In this document: positions 52,831 through 62,554 of the stretch, in pieces
Numbering within the stretch: position 1 is the stretch's first letter
Layout of the letters: every line of letters starts with the position of its first letter
Assembly: GCA_949152475.1 (NCBI GenBank)
Contig: OX424564.1
Coordinates: forward strand, 27,402,165-27,466,164
Direction: 5' to 3'
Source: Terebella lapidaria
Taxonomy: Eukaryota; Annelida; Polychaeta; Terebellida; Terebellidae
DNA length: 64,000 nt
The notes under the pieces: generated by a model
Told to the model about the DNA's origin: nothing
What the model saw: only the letters and a program-made list of their open reading frames with translations
The model's database searches: none
Position numbers and translations under genes: made by a program

Positions 52831-52915
52831 AAATAATAATAATAATAATAATAATGTTTATTGCTTATATAGCGCATAAAATGCAGACATTCTCGATGCG
52901 CTTTACATAATTGAA
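52831..52915. repeat. (AAT)n microsatellite with TATATAGCGC...GCGCTTTACA repeat
   Basis: An AAT tract of about 8 units is followed by TTGCTTATATAGCGCATAAA and GATGCGCTTTACATAA. This combination looks like the tail of a dispersed repeat common in marine invertebrates; the comparison is from memory. Confidence 0.55.
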
Positions 52916-52974
52916 ACAACAAAACAAGTTATGTTAAAAAGAAATGTATGAAATAAAATGACAAAACTATGTGA

Positions 52975-53113
52975 GTGTGTTTTCCAGCACGCGGGAAAGA
53001 TCGAGTTTGAAGTGGCGTAAGAATACCAGAAAGCACGAGACCGAAGGTCGAGTGCTTTCTGGTATTCTTTCGCCACTTCAAACTCGATCTTTCCCGCGTG
53101 CTGGAAAACACAC
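52975..53113. repeat. Near-perfect hairpin, 62-bp arms and 15-nt loop
   Basis: Left arm 52975-53036 and right arm 53052-53113 pair at 61 of 62 positions; the loop is GAGACCGAAGGTCGA. Transcribed, it would make a long dsRNA stem. The sequence after it (ATCACATGCTATGAATTTAT near 53132) matches the complement of the 3' flank of the LINE near 59850-59872. Confidence 0.85.
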
Positions 53114-53259
53114 GAACCTGGTTTTGTTTTTATCACATGCTATGAATTTATCATCCTAAGAGTAGAAAAATAGCATAGGCGATAATGAAATGTGCCAGAT
53201 TGAGTTATTTGTTTGCGTACTGTCAGCACTATTCGATGTGCGGACAACTGTTGTTGTTG

Positions 53260-53430
53260 AGTTGTAATCAAATTCACTCGGACAGTCTCCAGGCAACGTG
53301 ATGCAGCACGAGACAAATAAACAAGTATTCATACGCGAACGGTGGTTAGCCATTTTGAAAAAGTGAACGTGGACTGGTGCGGTTGTCGATGATTTCATTC
53401 ATCAATCCTACATGTAGCAACAAGTGACAG
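53260..53430. repeat. Inverted partner of 56750-56910, flanking the recombinase exon
   Basis: CCAGGCAACGTGATGCAGC, GACAAATAA, GGTGGTTAGCCATTTT, GTGAACGTGGACTGGTGCGG and CAATCCTACATGTAGCAACA recur in reverse complement at 56910-56750. The two copies bracket about 3.3 kb containing the last exon. Confidence 0.82.
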
Positions 53431-53522
53431 GTAAATTTATTGTGTTAAATCGTTCACGTAAGGCACATAGATACAAATTTCATTCAACACATTTTCAATC
53501 GCTGTCAGACTCGATCACAACT

Positions 53523-53690
53523 CAGTGCCGTAGCCAGCCTTGACAAAGATAGGAGGCAAATGTTATGAATTGGTGACTGACTACTCCAAATAGGCGTGGG
53601 GTCTGGGGCCCGCCTAGGGCCCCAGAAGCTGGAGGCAAAAAAAGATAGGAGGCATTTGCCTCCCTTTGCCTAATGGAAGCTACGGCACTG
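53523..53690. mobile_element. 168-bp MITE that supplies the stop codon of the recombinase gene
   Basis: The ends CAGTGCCGTAGC (53523-53534) and GCTACGGCACTG (53679-53690) are perfect 12-bp inverted repeats. CAACT flanks both sides (53518-53522 and 53691-53695), a 5-bp target duplication. The interior has GGGGCCCGCCTAGGGCCCC, and a similar GC-rich stretch occurs near 63050-63075. It encodes nothing. It lies at the 3' end of the recombinase coding sequence. Confidence 0.85.
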
Positions 53691-55182
53691 CAACTCGTCG
53701 TTTTTTAACTCTTTTCGTAGGCTGTGGAGACTCGCAGTCACTGTCGATGGCGCTCACTGGCCCCACGTGGTTAGCAGCAATGGCGGCACGATTCTCAGAA
53801 GCCGAAGGCGGATCCAGGTACACGTTGAACGTACCCCCATTGATGGTTGCACCAGCGAACAAACCGCGCATGTTTAGCATGGATTTATGTGACTCGTTGG
53901 CGGATATGGATACTGCTTGTGAGTCTGTGACAATATCACCAGATGACAAGGACTGCGAGGATGGCGCCTCCAAGGCCAAAGGCGAGGACACTGCGGCCGA
54001 TGTCGAGGAGGGAGCGGGCAAGGCCAGTGGCGGCGGGGGCTGGTGCCCTAGATTTGATGAGGATGGCGCGATGGACAGAGGTCTGGTGACAGAACTTGCA
54101 TTCTGGAGTATTCCACACATCGCCCGCTGCTGGTCAAGGGACGCGACTGCATAATTGTTAACACTACTGACATTTTTGTGGCCAGACAGTTGCATGATTG
54201 TTGTAGGGGCAACTCCAGCATGCAGCAGGTTTGTACACATTGTTTTTCTCACGCTGTGGTTGGTTTTCCTGCCAGTAATGTCAACTTTTTCACACATGTT
54301 TTTCAAGAGTGAGCCCAATGAGTTTACGCCTAGTGGTTGAGCTTTGTACCACTTTGATTCTTTTGATGTTTCATCATGTTTGTAGTTGACAGCTAGGTAG
54401 AATGGCGCATCTGGTTCAAGCATGGGTTTGGGCCTTTGAAATCGATACTTTCTGTAGATTCTGACTGGACATCGGGAGGGATCAACTTCATTGGGGAAGA
54501 TTTTGGGTGCAAATGGTCTAATGTGGGAGGAATTTCCGGATCTGGTTTTCGTGATTCTCTCATTGAATATGAGGTAGTAATCGTCATTGTTGTTTGTCTG
54601 CATCTCGACATCCCCCCATCTGAGTTGTCGGTGTTCATCTGTTGCACGTAATCCGCATAATTTGGTGATATGGTACCATAGGGTGTTCAGTATACTTTGT
54701 GCAGTCGCATCCCCGAATTGCCCGCTTGCCCACAGCTTGTCTTCATCTTCTCGAGTGAGTGGTTCTGCTCGATTTGGGCGATTCCCGAGACCTTTGCTTT
54801 TCAGTTCTTTCCTCCTAGACTCGAGAACTTTTTTTGACATTTCAAATTCTCTATCGTTGACGAGACTGTGCTCATAGCTGTTTTCACGCAGGTGGCGATC
54901 GATTGCTCTATGGAAGCTGGTGAGCGTGTCTGGCTCATAGTCAGACCCATCTGATTTTTTCAGGTTTAGTAGGAAAGTGCCGACGTAGACGTCAAGGTCT
55001 CGTGGGGGGATGTTGAAGATTTCTCGTTTTTCCTGTTTTTCGTGTTCCAACCAGGACCGGAACCGATTCACACAGCTGCTGGTTTTTCGTACTGTATTTT
55101 TAGCCCTTTTATCCAGGATATATTTCCGTAGATCAGAAGGGCTGCATGTTATATGGTCTGCCGGGGCATCAGGCTGGATATC
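53680..55182 (-). CDS. Crypton/KIAA1958-type tyrosine recombinase, exon 5 (terminal)
   Basis: The terminal exon encodes 500 residues from DIQPDAPADH after the acceptor TTTTTTCTAG/G (exon starts at 55182). An N-terminal helical core-binding part (NRFRSWLEHEK...) is followed by the catalytic part. R of GLRATDEHRQL, HSVR, SGHK and NNY give the R-H-x-x-R-H-Y set: R282, H412, R415, H438 and Y447 in the 603-residue five-exon model. All key residues are present. The domain cuts and rejoins DNA in Cryptons; KIAA1958/QRICH1/ZMYM-like host proteins keep related domains. The tail is Ser/Pro/Ala-rich, then GLFAGATINGGTFNVYL, then the basic run TKRVKKRR, a likely nuclear signal. The last residues and the TAG come from an inserted MITE. 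Whether this is a host gene or an intron-bearing Crypton cannot be decided here. Confidence 0.85.
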   Translation of the reverse strand, partial: DIQPDAPADHITCSPSDLRKYILDKRAKNTVRKTSSCVNRFRSWLEHEKQEKREIFNIPPRDLDVYVGTFLLNLKKSDGSDYEPDTLTSFHRAIDRHLRENSYEHSLVNDREFEMSKKVLESRRKELKSKGLGNRPNRAEPLTREDEDKLWASGQFGDATAQSILNTLWYHITKLCGLRATDEHRQLRWGDVEMQTNNNDDYYLIFNERITKTRSGNSSHIRPFAPKIFPNEVDPSRCPVRIYRKYRFQRPKPMLEPDAPFYLAVNYKHDETSKESKWYKAQPLGVNSLGSLLKNMCEKVDITGRKTNHSVRKTMCTNLLHAGVAPTTIMQLSGHKNVSSVNNYAVASLDQQRAMCGILQNASSVTRPLSIAPSSSNLGHQPPPPLALPAPSSTSAAVSSPLALEAPSSQSLSSGDIVTDSQAVSISANESHKSMLNMRGLFAGATINGGTFNVYLDPPSASENRAAIAANHVGPVSAIDSDCESPQPTKRVKKRRVAVP

Positions 55183-55339
55183 CTAGAAAAAAGGTTCCAG
55201 TGTATTCCAAGTTTTTATTCTTGGATGACTGCAGGACCAGAAATTTTGCTTGTGTTTCTTTTAAGTTTGAAAGGGGGGCACCGTAAATATTGTGAGTTCA
55301 TGACTGAAAATACTAATAGTATCTTTAGCTAACCCATTA

Positions 55340-55910
55340 CTATACTCGAGTTCATCCATCAGTGAAACACGCTTTTTGGCCGTAGTTTTGTTATAAACAA
55401 TCGGATCAACTGGAAATTTTGTGTGTATTAATTGGGCATCATGCCGTAATTTTCCACCAAATTTCAGAGTTCTATCTCAAAAATTGAGAAAGTTGGCAAT
55501 GTAACCCAGTGTTAAATTTCGGTCCCAACATGGAATTTCAAAGTCTGCACAAAAAACAACAATTTTTATTCGATGTACGAGTTATATTGCTTCAGAATAC
55601 ACATACTTACTCAATATAAACCGACTATGCTTTCTGACTCTAAATCAACACAATAGGTTCATTCTGTATGGGCATAAACACAATAAAAGCCTTGAATTTT
55701 TTAAAATTTACTGGATCACATTTCTGACTGAAATTCAACATTGGGTTAGATTGCCAACTTTTTCAATTTTTGAGATAGAATTCTGAAATTTTGTGAAAAA
55801 TTACGGCATGGTACCCAATCGAGAAACACAAAATTTCAAGTTGATCCGATCATCCAAAACAAAACCACGGCCAAAAAGCGTGTTTCACTGATGGATGAAC
55901 TTTACTTTAA
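55340..55910. mobile_element. Foldback element with ~180-bp arms in intron 4
   Basis: GTTCATCCATCAGTGAAACA (near 55350) is matched by its complement near 55883-55902. Further pairs include CGCTTTTTGGCCGT and ACGGCCAAAAAGCG, and CTATCTCAAAAATTGAGAAA and its partner near 55770. The centre lies at 55535-55725. There is no coding sequence. Confidence 0.78.
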
Positions 55911-56198
55911 ACCTAATAATGTCCCTACGAGCCATCGGTCCGAGGCCTCATGTTTTTGTCTGTTTTTTTTTTCTTTTTCTTTTTATTCCGCCGTTTCGTT
56001 TCCGATCATAACTCTTGAAGGCCTTGATCGATCATTCTGAAACTTTCCCAACTCAACCGAAATACTTTGTTACAGCCTCCTAATGTTTTTCGTAAGGGGC
56101 CATTTAAACCCATTTTGGAAAAAAAATCGGGCCATTTCTGAATGTCATTTATTTATTTTTTTTAACTTGTATAATAGGTTTCGCCATTTGAAAGAATT

Positions 56199-56822
56199 GG
56201 GGATGCCACAAGGCCTCTAGGCTTTTGGCTGTTGTCAAGCTGACAACTGCTTGTTGCTACATGTAGGATTGATGAATAAAATCATCGACAACCGCGCCAG
56301 TCCACGTTCACTTTTTCAAAATTGGGGATGCCACAAGGCCTTTACGCTTTTGGGTGTTGTCAAGCTGACAACTGCTTGTTGCTACATGTAGGATTGATGA
56401 ATAAAATCATCGACAACCGCGCCAGTCCACGTTCACTTTTTCAAAATTGGGGATGCCACAAGGCCTTTACGCTTTTGGGTGTTGTCAAGCTGACAACTGC
56501 TTGTTGCTACATGTAGGATTGATGAATAAAATCATCGACAACCGCACCAGTCCACGTTCACTTTTTCAAAATTGGGGATGCCACAAGGCCTCTATGCTTT
56601 TGGGTGTTGTCAAGCTGACAACTGCTTGTTGCTACATGTAGGATTGATGAATAAAATCATCGCAACCGCACCAGTCCACGTTCACTTTTTCAAAATTGGG
56701 GATGCCACAAGGCCTCTATGCTTTTGGGTGTTGTCAAGCTGACAACTGCTTGTTGCTACATGTAGGATTGATGAATGAAATCATCGACAACCGCACCAGT
56801 CCACGACTCCACGTTCACCTTT
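56199..56822. repeat. Five tandem copies of a 125-bp unit
   Basis: GGGGATGCCACAAGGCC starts at 56199, 56324, 56449, 56574 and 56698. Each unit ends in GTCCACGTTCACTTTTTCAA, a sequence that also occurs in the inverted repeats at 53350 and 56810. A partial unit follows near 56935. Confidence 0.92.
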
Positions 56823-57079
56823 TCAAAAAATGGCTAACCACCGTGCGCATATGAATACTTATTTATTTGTCTCGCGCTCGGCTGCATCACGTTGCCTGGA
56901 GATATTGTATAATAGGTTTCACCATTTGAAATAATTGGGGATGCCACAAGGTGTCTAGGCTTTTGGGTGTTGTCAAGCTCAATATAGTAAACACAAGCAT
57001 AATTTCTGATCTTGCAGTGATTTTTTATTCATCATCAGGAACACAGTAGTGCAATTTAGCAAGTGGTCAAGAGTCATAC

Positions 57080-57166
57080 ATTGGTGTCCTCATGATCTCC
57101 AGTTTCCGTTTGATCAGCCACTGCTGTTGTTGTAGACTGTAAATTCATGCTTGGACCAGGTGCGTT
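57080..57166 (-). CDS. Recombinase gene, exon 4 (87 bp)
   Basis: Encodes NAPGPSMNLQSTTTAVADQT and nine more residues ending EDTN, 29 codons, in phase 0. The acceptor is CTCACAACAG/A and the donor AAT/GTATGA. It is similar to exons 2 and 3 in its SM, V-D and E-D-(T/N)-N positions. Called from splice signals, frame and similarity; no transcript was available. Confidence 0.6.
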
Positions 57167-57285
57167 CTGTTGTGAGTGTACAAAACATTGCATACTCTTG
57201 TCAAATATATTTTTTTTTTATGGTGAACTTTTTTCCGGTCAGAATATACTGAAATGTTTAGAATATTTTCAAGGGTCATAGTTAC

Positions 57286-57366
57286 ATTGTTGTCCTCGGG
57301 AACTCCAGGTTCCATTGGATCCGCAACTGCTGTAGGCTGGGCACTCATGCTTGCACCAGGAGTGTT
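57286..57366 (-). CDS. Recombinase gene, exon 3 (81 bp)
   Basis: Encodes NTPGASMSAQPTAVADPMEP and seven more residues ending EDNN, 27 codons, in phase 0. The acceptor is CACAACAG/A and the donor AAT/GTAACT. It is the closest relative of exon 4, from which it is separated by a 119-bp intron, which suggests recent exon duplication. Confidence 0.65.
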
Positions 57367-57870
57367 CTGTTGTGAATGTACAAAACATTTGCATGAAATA
57401 TTTTTATTTACAGTACATCATGATCATGTACTCAACATTTTGCAGTGAAAAATACCAGCAATACTAAACTATTGTGACAACCACGACAATAGTTTTGTAT
57501 TGCTGGTTTAGTCATTACTGCAAAACTTGTGTGCCACATTGTCTGTTGTGAATGTACAAAACATTTGTATGAAATATTTTTATCTAATATCTACAGTACC
57601 TAAAATTTTGCAGTGATTATACCAGCGAATGGCAGCAATATCAAACTATTTTGACAGTAGTTTGGTATTGCTGGTATAGTCATTATCACTGCAAAATTTC
57701 TGTGTGCCAGTGCCACATTGTGTCTGTTGTGAATGTACAAAACATTTGTATGAAGTATTTTTATCTACAGTACATAACAATTTGCATTGATTACACCAGC
57801 AATACCAAACTATTGTGACAACTTAGTTTGGTATTGCTGGTAAAGTCGTTGTCACTACAAAATGTTTTGC
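57367..57870. repeat. Tandem ~180-bp units, each with a hairpin, in intron 2
   Basis: CTGTTGTGAATGTACAAAAC recurs near 57366, 57543 and 57726. Each unit contains an inverted pair such as CCAGCAATACCAAACTATTG and its complement (near 57450-57505, 57625-57682 and 57798-57840). The units seem derived from the region just upstream of exon 3 without the exon. Confidence 0.8.
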
Positions 57871-58259
57871 ATGCCATATTGTCACTTGGCTTGCCATTGA
57901 ATTGCCATATTGTCACTTGACTTGCCATATTGTCATTTGAATTGCCATATTGTCACTTGACTTGCCATATTGTCACTTGACTTGCCATATTGTCATTTGA
58001 ATTGCCATATTGTCACTTGACTTGCCATATTGTCATTTGAATTGCCATATTGTCACTTGAATTGCCACATTGTCATTTGAATTGCCATATTGTCATTTGA
58101 ATTGCCATATTGTCACTTGACTTGCCATATTGTCATTTGAATTGCCATATTGTCACTTGAATTGCCACATTGTCATTTGAATTGCCATATTGTCACTTGA
58201 ATTTGCCATATTGTCACTGACTTGCCATATTGTCATTTGAATGGCCATATTGTCACTGA
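57871..58259. repeat. 20-bp minisatellite, about 19 copies, in intron 2
   Basis: Alternating ATTGCCATATTGTCACTTGA and close variants (CTTG start, TCATTTGA end) fill this stretch without interruption. Confidence 0.93.
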
Positions 58260-58448
58260 GTGAAGTTTAATATGGAAGTGATATTTAATATAGGGAAATG
58301 AAGCCATCAATTTTATGAATGGCAACATTCACAGATATTTGATAGCATTTCCACAAATAGTGTCATTAAATTCTATTGAATGTGTCATAATGATTGTGAA
58401 GTGTACACATAATACAGTTATGACCATAGGTTCATGACAAAGCCCTAC

Positions 58449-58523
58449 ATTGGTATCTTCAGGAACAGGGTCCATGACCATCACACTTGTTGGCTCTGCC
58501 CTCATGCTTGCATCTATCACATC
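58449..58523 (-). CDS. Recombinase gene, exon 2 (75 bp)
   Basis: Encodes DVIDASMRAEPTSVMVMDPV and five more residues ending EDTN, 25 codons, in phase 0. The acceptor is CTCAACAG/G and the donor AAT/GTAGGG. It is related to exons 3 and 4, which share A-SM, PT-V and P-(E/D)-D-x-N positions. The product is an acidic, probably unstructured linker. Confidence 0.65.
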
Positions 58524-59293
58524 CTGTTGAGTTTGTATATAAAAAATATACAATTACTAATTTACTTCAAAATAATTATGCATTTACAAATTTCTGGTTT
58601 GGAAATATGTGTGTATGCTGTACCGACACTGTAATCTAAGGTATTGTTATGTTGATCAGATCTGATGATGGTAATTTTTTTTTGTGTGTACTTTTCTCCA
58701 TTGCAATGATTGGAAATGTCTTTCTATTGTGATGAAATATTGGTTGATTTTGTTTTGGTTTCTATATTCTAGTATTGCAGTGCAATTTTTGTGTGAAACC
58801 AGATAGATTTGATGATGAGTTTGAAATTGTATGAAAAATTGTTCAATATTCATATGATCATGTGTGCCATGGTGAGGTGTAATGATGTCACTGACATAGT
58901 AATATAGTAGATTCAGGCCATTTCATAATTTTTTTTTCTATTTTGGTGAATACTAGATCTAGTACTAGAATCTAGTAGGCCTTTGACTTTGTCTTCGACA
59001 CAAGTATATCTGGTACAAATATCAATGTTTTGTGCTATTCATTTTATTGACATAAAATTTACAATTGCCCAAGTTGGTGTTCAGTGTTTGTTTAAATTGT
59101 ATGTGTTGATTGAAATAAAGAATTTATTAAAAACTTCTCAATTCTCTGTCAAAAATGAAATTGGCTCAAAATCTGTCAAGCTATAGGTCTACCAGAATTT
59201 AGAAATACAGTCAAATAGATCTAGAATAATAGTAGATCTGGTACAGTATAGATTACAGTACTGGTAATGAAGGGACGGGGTGTTTCAGTCTAC
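58524..59293 (-). other. Intron 1 of the recombinase gene
   Basis: 770 bp, AT-rich, with several CTAGATCTAG-like words near 58955-58975 and 59215-59240. No exon or element is recognised. Confidence 0.55.
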
Positions 59294-59359
59294 CTTGAGA
59301 CTTTCGGTGTCGAAATCCAACCAATCTAGATCAAAATCTGGAAAATCTGAGAAAGACAT
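59294..59359 (-). CDS. Recombinase gene, exon 1 (start exon, 66 bp)
   Basis: ATG at 59359 in a TTCAAGATGTC context opens MSFSDFPDFDLDWLDFDTES then LK, 22 codons, and ends at the consensus donor AAG/GTAGAC in phase 0. The peptide is strongly acidic and aromatic, like short activation-type or interaction motifs. All five exons stay in one frame because every intron is phase 0. Confidence 0.6.
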
Positions 59360-59399
59360 CTTGAAAAAATCGATAGATCAAGTACGCCTAGATGTGGAC

Positions 59400-59765
59400 G
59401 CAGACGGACTTCCCCCTGCCCTGGCCGAGTGGAACATGTTATGAATATTCATGAGTTGAAAAGTAGTTCCGCATTTGTCACGCCAGTCGACAACTTCACG
59501 GCACGCTTTGTTGTTTTTAGTATAGAATTACGGTTATCGCGCCAGTATATTCCATTGATTACCGTAAATTTATAAATTATTTCACATCGTTAATTGATAG
59601 ATATATTTTTTGCAAAAATGTGGTAGCGGCCAGTTATGCACACAGCCAGGCATCCTGGCACCTCCCGTCCAGTTGGATCGTGTAAATACAGTACGTATTT
59701 TCCATATATGGAAACGAGATGTTAACTTCCATATATGGAAGTTAACTTCCATATATGGAAGTTAA
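59400..59765 (-). promoter_or_regulatory. Presumed promoter region of the recombinase gene with three CArG boxes
   Basis: The 5' flank of exon 1. CCATATATGG, a perfect SRF/MADS-type CArG box, occurs at 59701-59710, 59728-59737 and 59748-59757. The last two lie in a tandem 20-bp palindromic unit (TTAACTTCCATATATGGAAG). No TATA box could be placed with confidence. The regulatory role is inferred from motif identity. Confidence 0.45.
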
Positions 59766-59920
59766 GGAAAGTAGTGCAGACATGATGTTTCCGGCTGAGG
59801 TTATCACACTGTCGGAAATCATTGTCTGGTCCTACTGTTTGTAGTTTATGATAAATTCATAGCATGTGATAAATAAAAATTAATGATGATGAAAAAACAC
59901 ACCAACGACAATAATAACAT

Positions 59921-62518
59921 TCAATTAAAAGCTGCGATGTAAAAGTGAGTTTTCAGTCTGGATTTGAAAATCTCCGTGGATTGACTAGAACGAATGTCAC
60001 TGGGTAGCTTGTTCCACAAAATAGGCGCCGACACAGCGAAAGATCGGGCACCATATGTTTTAGTCCGATAACTTGGGACGTGGAGAAGGTCCTGGTTTGC
60101 AGAACGCAATGCGCGAGATGGGTTGTAAGGTACCAGGAGTTCCTTCAGATAGCAGGGACCCTCTTCATGTAGACACTTGTACACGATCAGTAATAGTTTG
60201 AACTGGATCCGGTACGGAATGGGAAGCCAGTGTAGTTTAGCCAGAATTGGCGTGATGTGATTATGTCGAGAGGTCAGTGTCACAATCCGGGCAGCCGTAT
60301 TCTGTACACGTGTGAGGCTCAGCAACGACGACTCGGGTAAACCATATAGCAAGGAGTTACCATAGTCGAGCTTGGTGGTCACAAAGGCATTGATAAGTGT
60401 CTTTATAGAGTCCATATCCAGATATTTACGCAGGCGCCCAATGTAGCGCAGTCCATTTGTAGCTGATCGGGACACTGCATTTACATGGTTGATCAACGTC
60501 ATTGATACATCCATAATGAATCCCAAGTTGCGAACCGATGATGTTGTATCAACAACAGTGTCATCAAGCGAAAGTGCACCGATCATGTCACAATTACGAT
60601 ACCTTGAATGCATGTGCATTATTTCAGTTTTAGTTTTGTTCAATTTCAGTTGGTTTCGACGCATCCATGATTGAATGTCGCTGATGCATGATGTGAGTTT
60701 GTTTAAAACTTCACTGCGATTTTGAGTGTTGAGAGACACATAGAGCTGAGTGTCGTCAGCGTAGCACATATAGTCAAAACCATGTCGACGGATGACATCT
60801 CCAATTGGGCCCACATACAACGAAAATAGTATGGGCCCCAATACTGAGCCTTGTGGGACGCCGTGGCTGAGATCAGTGGGACCAGAGTGCACCCCATCAA
60901 TGACTACGCATTGAGTTCGCCCAAACAGGTAGGACTTGATCCAGTTAAGCACAGTTCCATTTATGTTGTAGCGCTCACGTAATCTGTAGAAGAGAATGTC
61001 ATGGTCAATAGTATCGAACGCTGAACTGAGGTCCAACATGACCAGAAGGACTTCTTTGCCAGCATCTAGAAGTTGCAGCACATCGTTGTTGACTCGAAGT
61101 AGTGCAGTTTCGGTACTGTGATGAGCTCGATATGCCGATTGGAACGTGTCATGCATATTATGTTGTCGGAGATGATCATTGAGCTGGGCGACCACTACAC
61201 GTTCCAACAGCTTGGCCAACATGGGTAGTTGTGACACTGGTCGATAGTTTGACAGGATGTCAGGATCTAGACTTGTCTTTTTAATAAGTGGGGCCACTGC
61301 CGCATGTTTCAGTTTCCTTGGAAAAACTCCACTAGTCAGAGATTTGTTTACAATGTCTGTAAGGACTGGAATGAGTAATTCAATACATGGTTGAAGCACT
61401 TTTGCTGGGAGTGGGTCGAGGCAGCAGGTCTTCAACTTGGATTTTTGGATGGCCTTCCGGATGTCGTCATGAGTCACCTGGAGGAATTCATCATAAGTGT
61501 TGAATTTGACCGAGACACTTTGACCAAGTGCCGTTTTGTCATGGTTTGCAACAGCAATTTCTGCCCGAACCATTTCAATCTTTTTGACAAAGAATTCATT
61601 GAACTGGGAAGCCATATCCAGAGGATCCGTGTGTTGGGGTAACTTCTTCGAATTGGAGTTGTCAAATATTTTCTTTATTGTTGAGAACAGTCTGGCAGGG
61701 TTGCTGGTTGCAATTTGTTCTCGGTGGTACGCAGTCTTTGCTTGCTCAATCATCTTAAGATAGGATGTGGTTTTGTCATTTAGAACTTCTCTATCAACGA
61801 CAAGCCCTGTTTTCTTAAAACGTCTTTCACATTTGCGTTTCTCGACTTTTGCCTCGTGGATATTGTTTGAGTACCAGGGAGTATTCGGTCGCAGACGGCG
61901 TGCTTTTGTTTCGAGTGGAGCGTGCTTATCAAATAGGGTACAGAGGGTGGCATCGTAGCACTGGACAAGCTCATCAATTTCCATGTCAGGTTGATGAAAA
62001 AGCAGCGACAGTTGAATATCTTCCATGAACGGTAACATATCGAGATTTCGTAAATTTCTGGAGGTCACTGTCTGCTTCAGTGTGTCAGTTCGTTCAACGT
62101 TGAGTTTGCACGTCAATGCCAAGTGATCAGAAGGCATAGTATGTGACAGGACGTTAGACACCAACATATCCGAGGAGCGAGTCATGATCAAGTCCAGGGT
62201 GTGGCCTTTGATATGTGATTGTAAGGCAACATGCTGAGATAAATCCGCCGATGAGATCAGCTGACGGAAATTCTCTGCATCATTGTCAACTTTGGAATCC
62301 ACATGATAGTTGAAATCCCCTACTATCATGAGATGACCCCCAGATACGAGAAGAACTTCTAGCAGTGTAGAAAACTCTGTTAAAAACTGAGTTACAGTTG
62401 TCTTCTTTTTATCTATTTGCAGCTGGGGTCGGTAGACGTTTACGAGTCTAATGACATCTCCTCCAGAGAATATGTTCACGTCAACATATTCAAAAGTGGA
62501 AAATTGTCGGAAACTGTT
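59921..62518 (-). mobile_element. CR1/L2-type LINE ORF2, 5'-truncated
   Basis: Open for 865 codons. It begins within the endonuclease domain: FSTFEYVDVN, then GDFNYH and SDH motifs near residues 55-120 counted from the valine at 62479. The front third of the endonuclease is missing, with a stop just beyond 62518, so this is a typical 5'-truncated insertion. The reverse transcriptase spans about 385-640 (NYRPVSQLP, LDLSSAFDTIDH, HGVPQGSVLGP, YADDTQLY with YADD near 573). The C-terminal region ends in FYIAAFN. No internal stop or frameshift is seen, so the copy is young. The 3' flank, AT-rich with ATGATGATG, follows at 59835-59920. The clade is judged from RT motifs; CR1, L2 and Rex1 are hard to separate by eye. 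Confidence 0.9.
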
Positions 62519-62554
62519 TTATATATAACAGGAACTACCAACCTCCGAATAAGG

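Larger units (their letters stand above)
55183..57079 (-). other. Intron 4 of the recombinase gene
   Basis: 1897 bp between exons 4 and 5. It holds a foldback element (55340-55910), a T-rich tract at 55965-55985, the five-copy 125-bp array and the inverted partner of 53260-53430. No further exon is recognised. Confidence 0.6.

Noticed and set aside
53156-53398. 80-codon minus-strand frame containing MANHRSRMNT
   Set aside because: The related copy near 56830 does not keep the same frame, and the sequence belongs to an inverted repeat.
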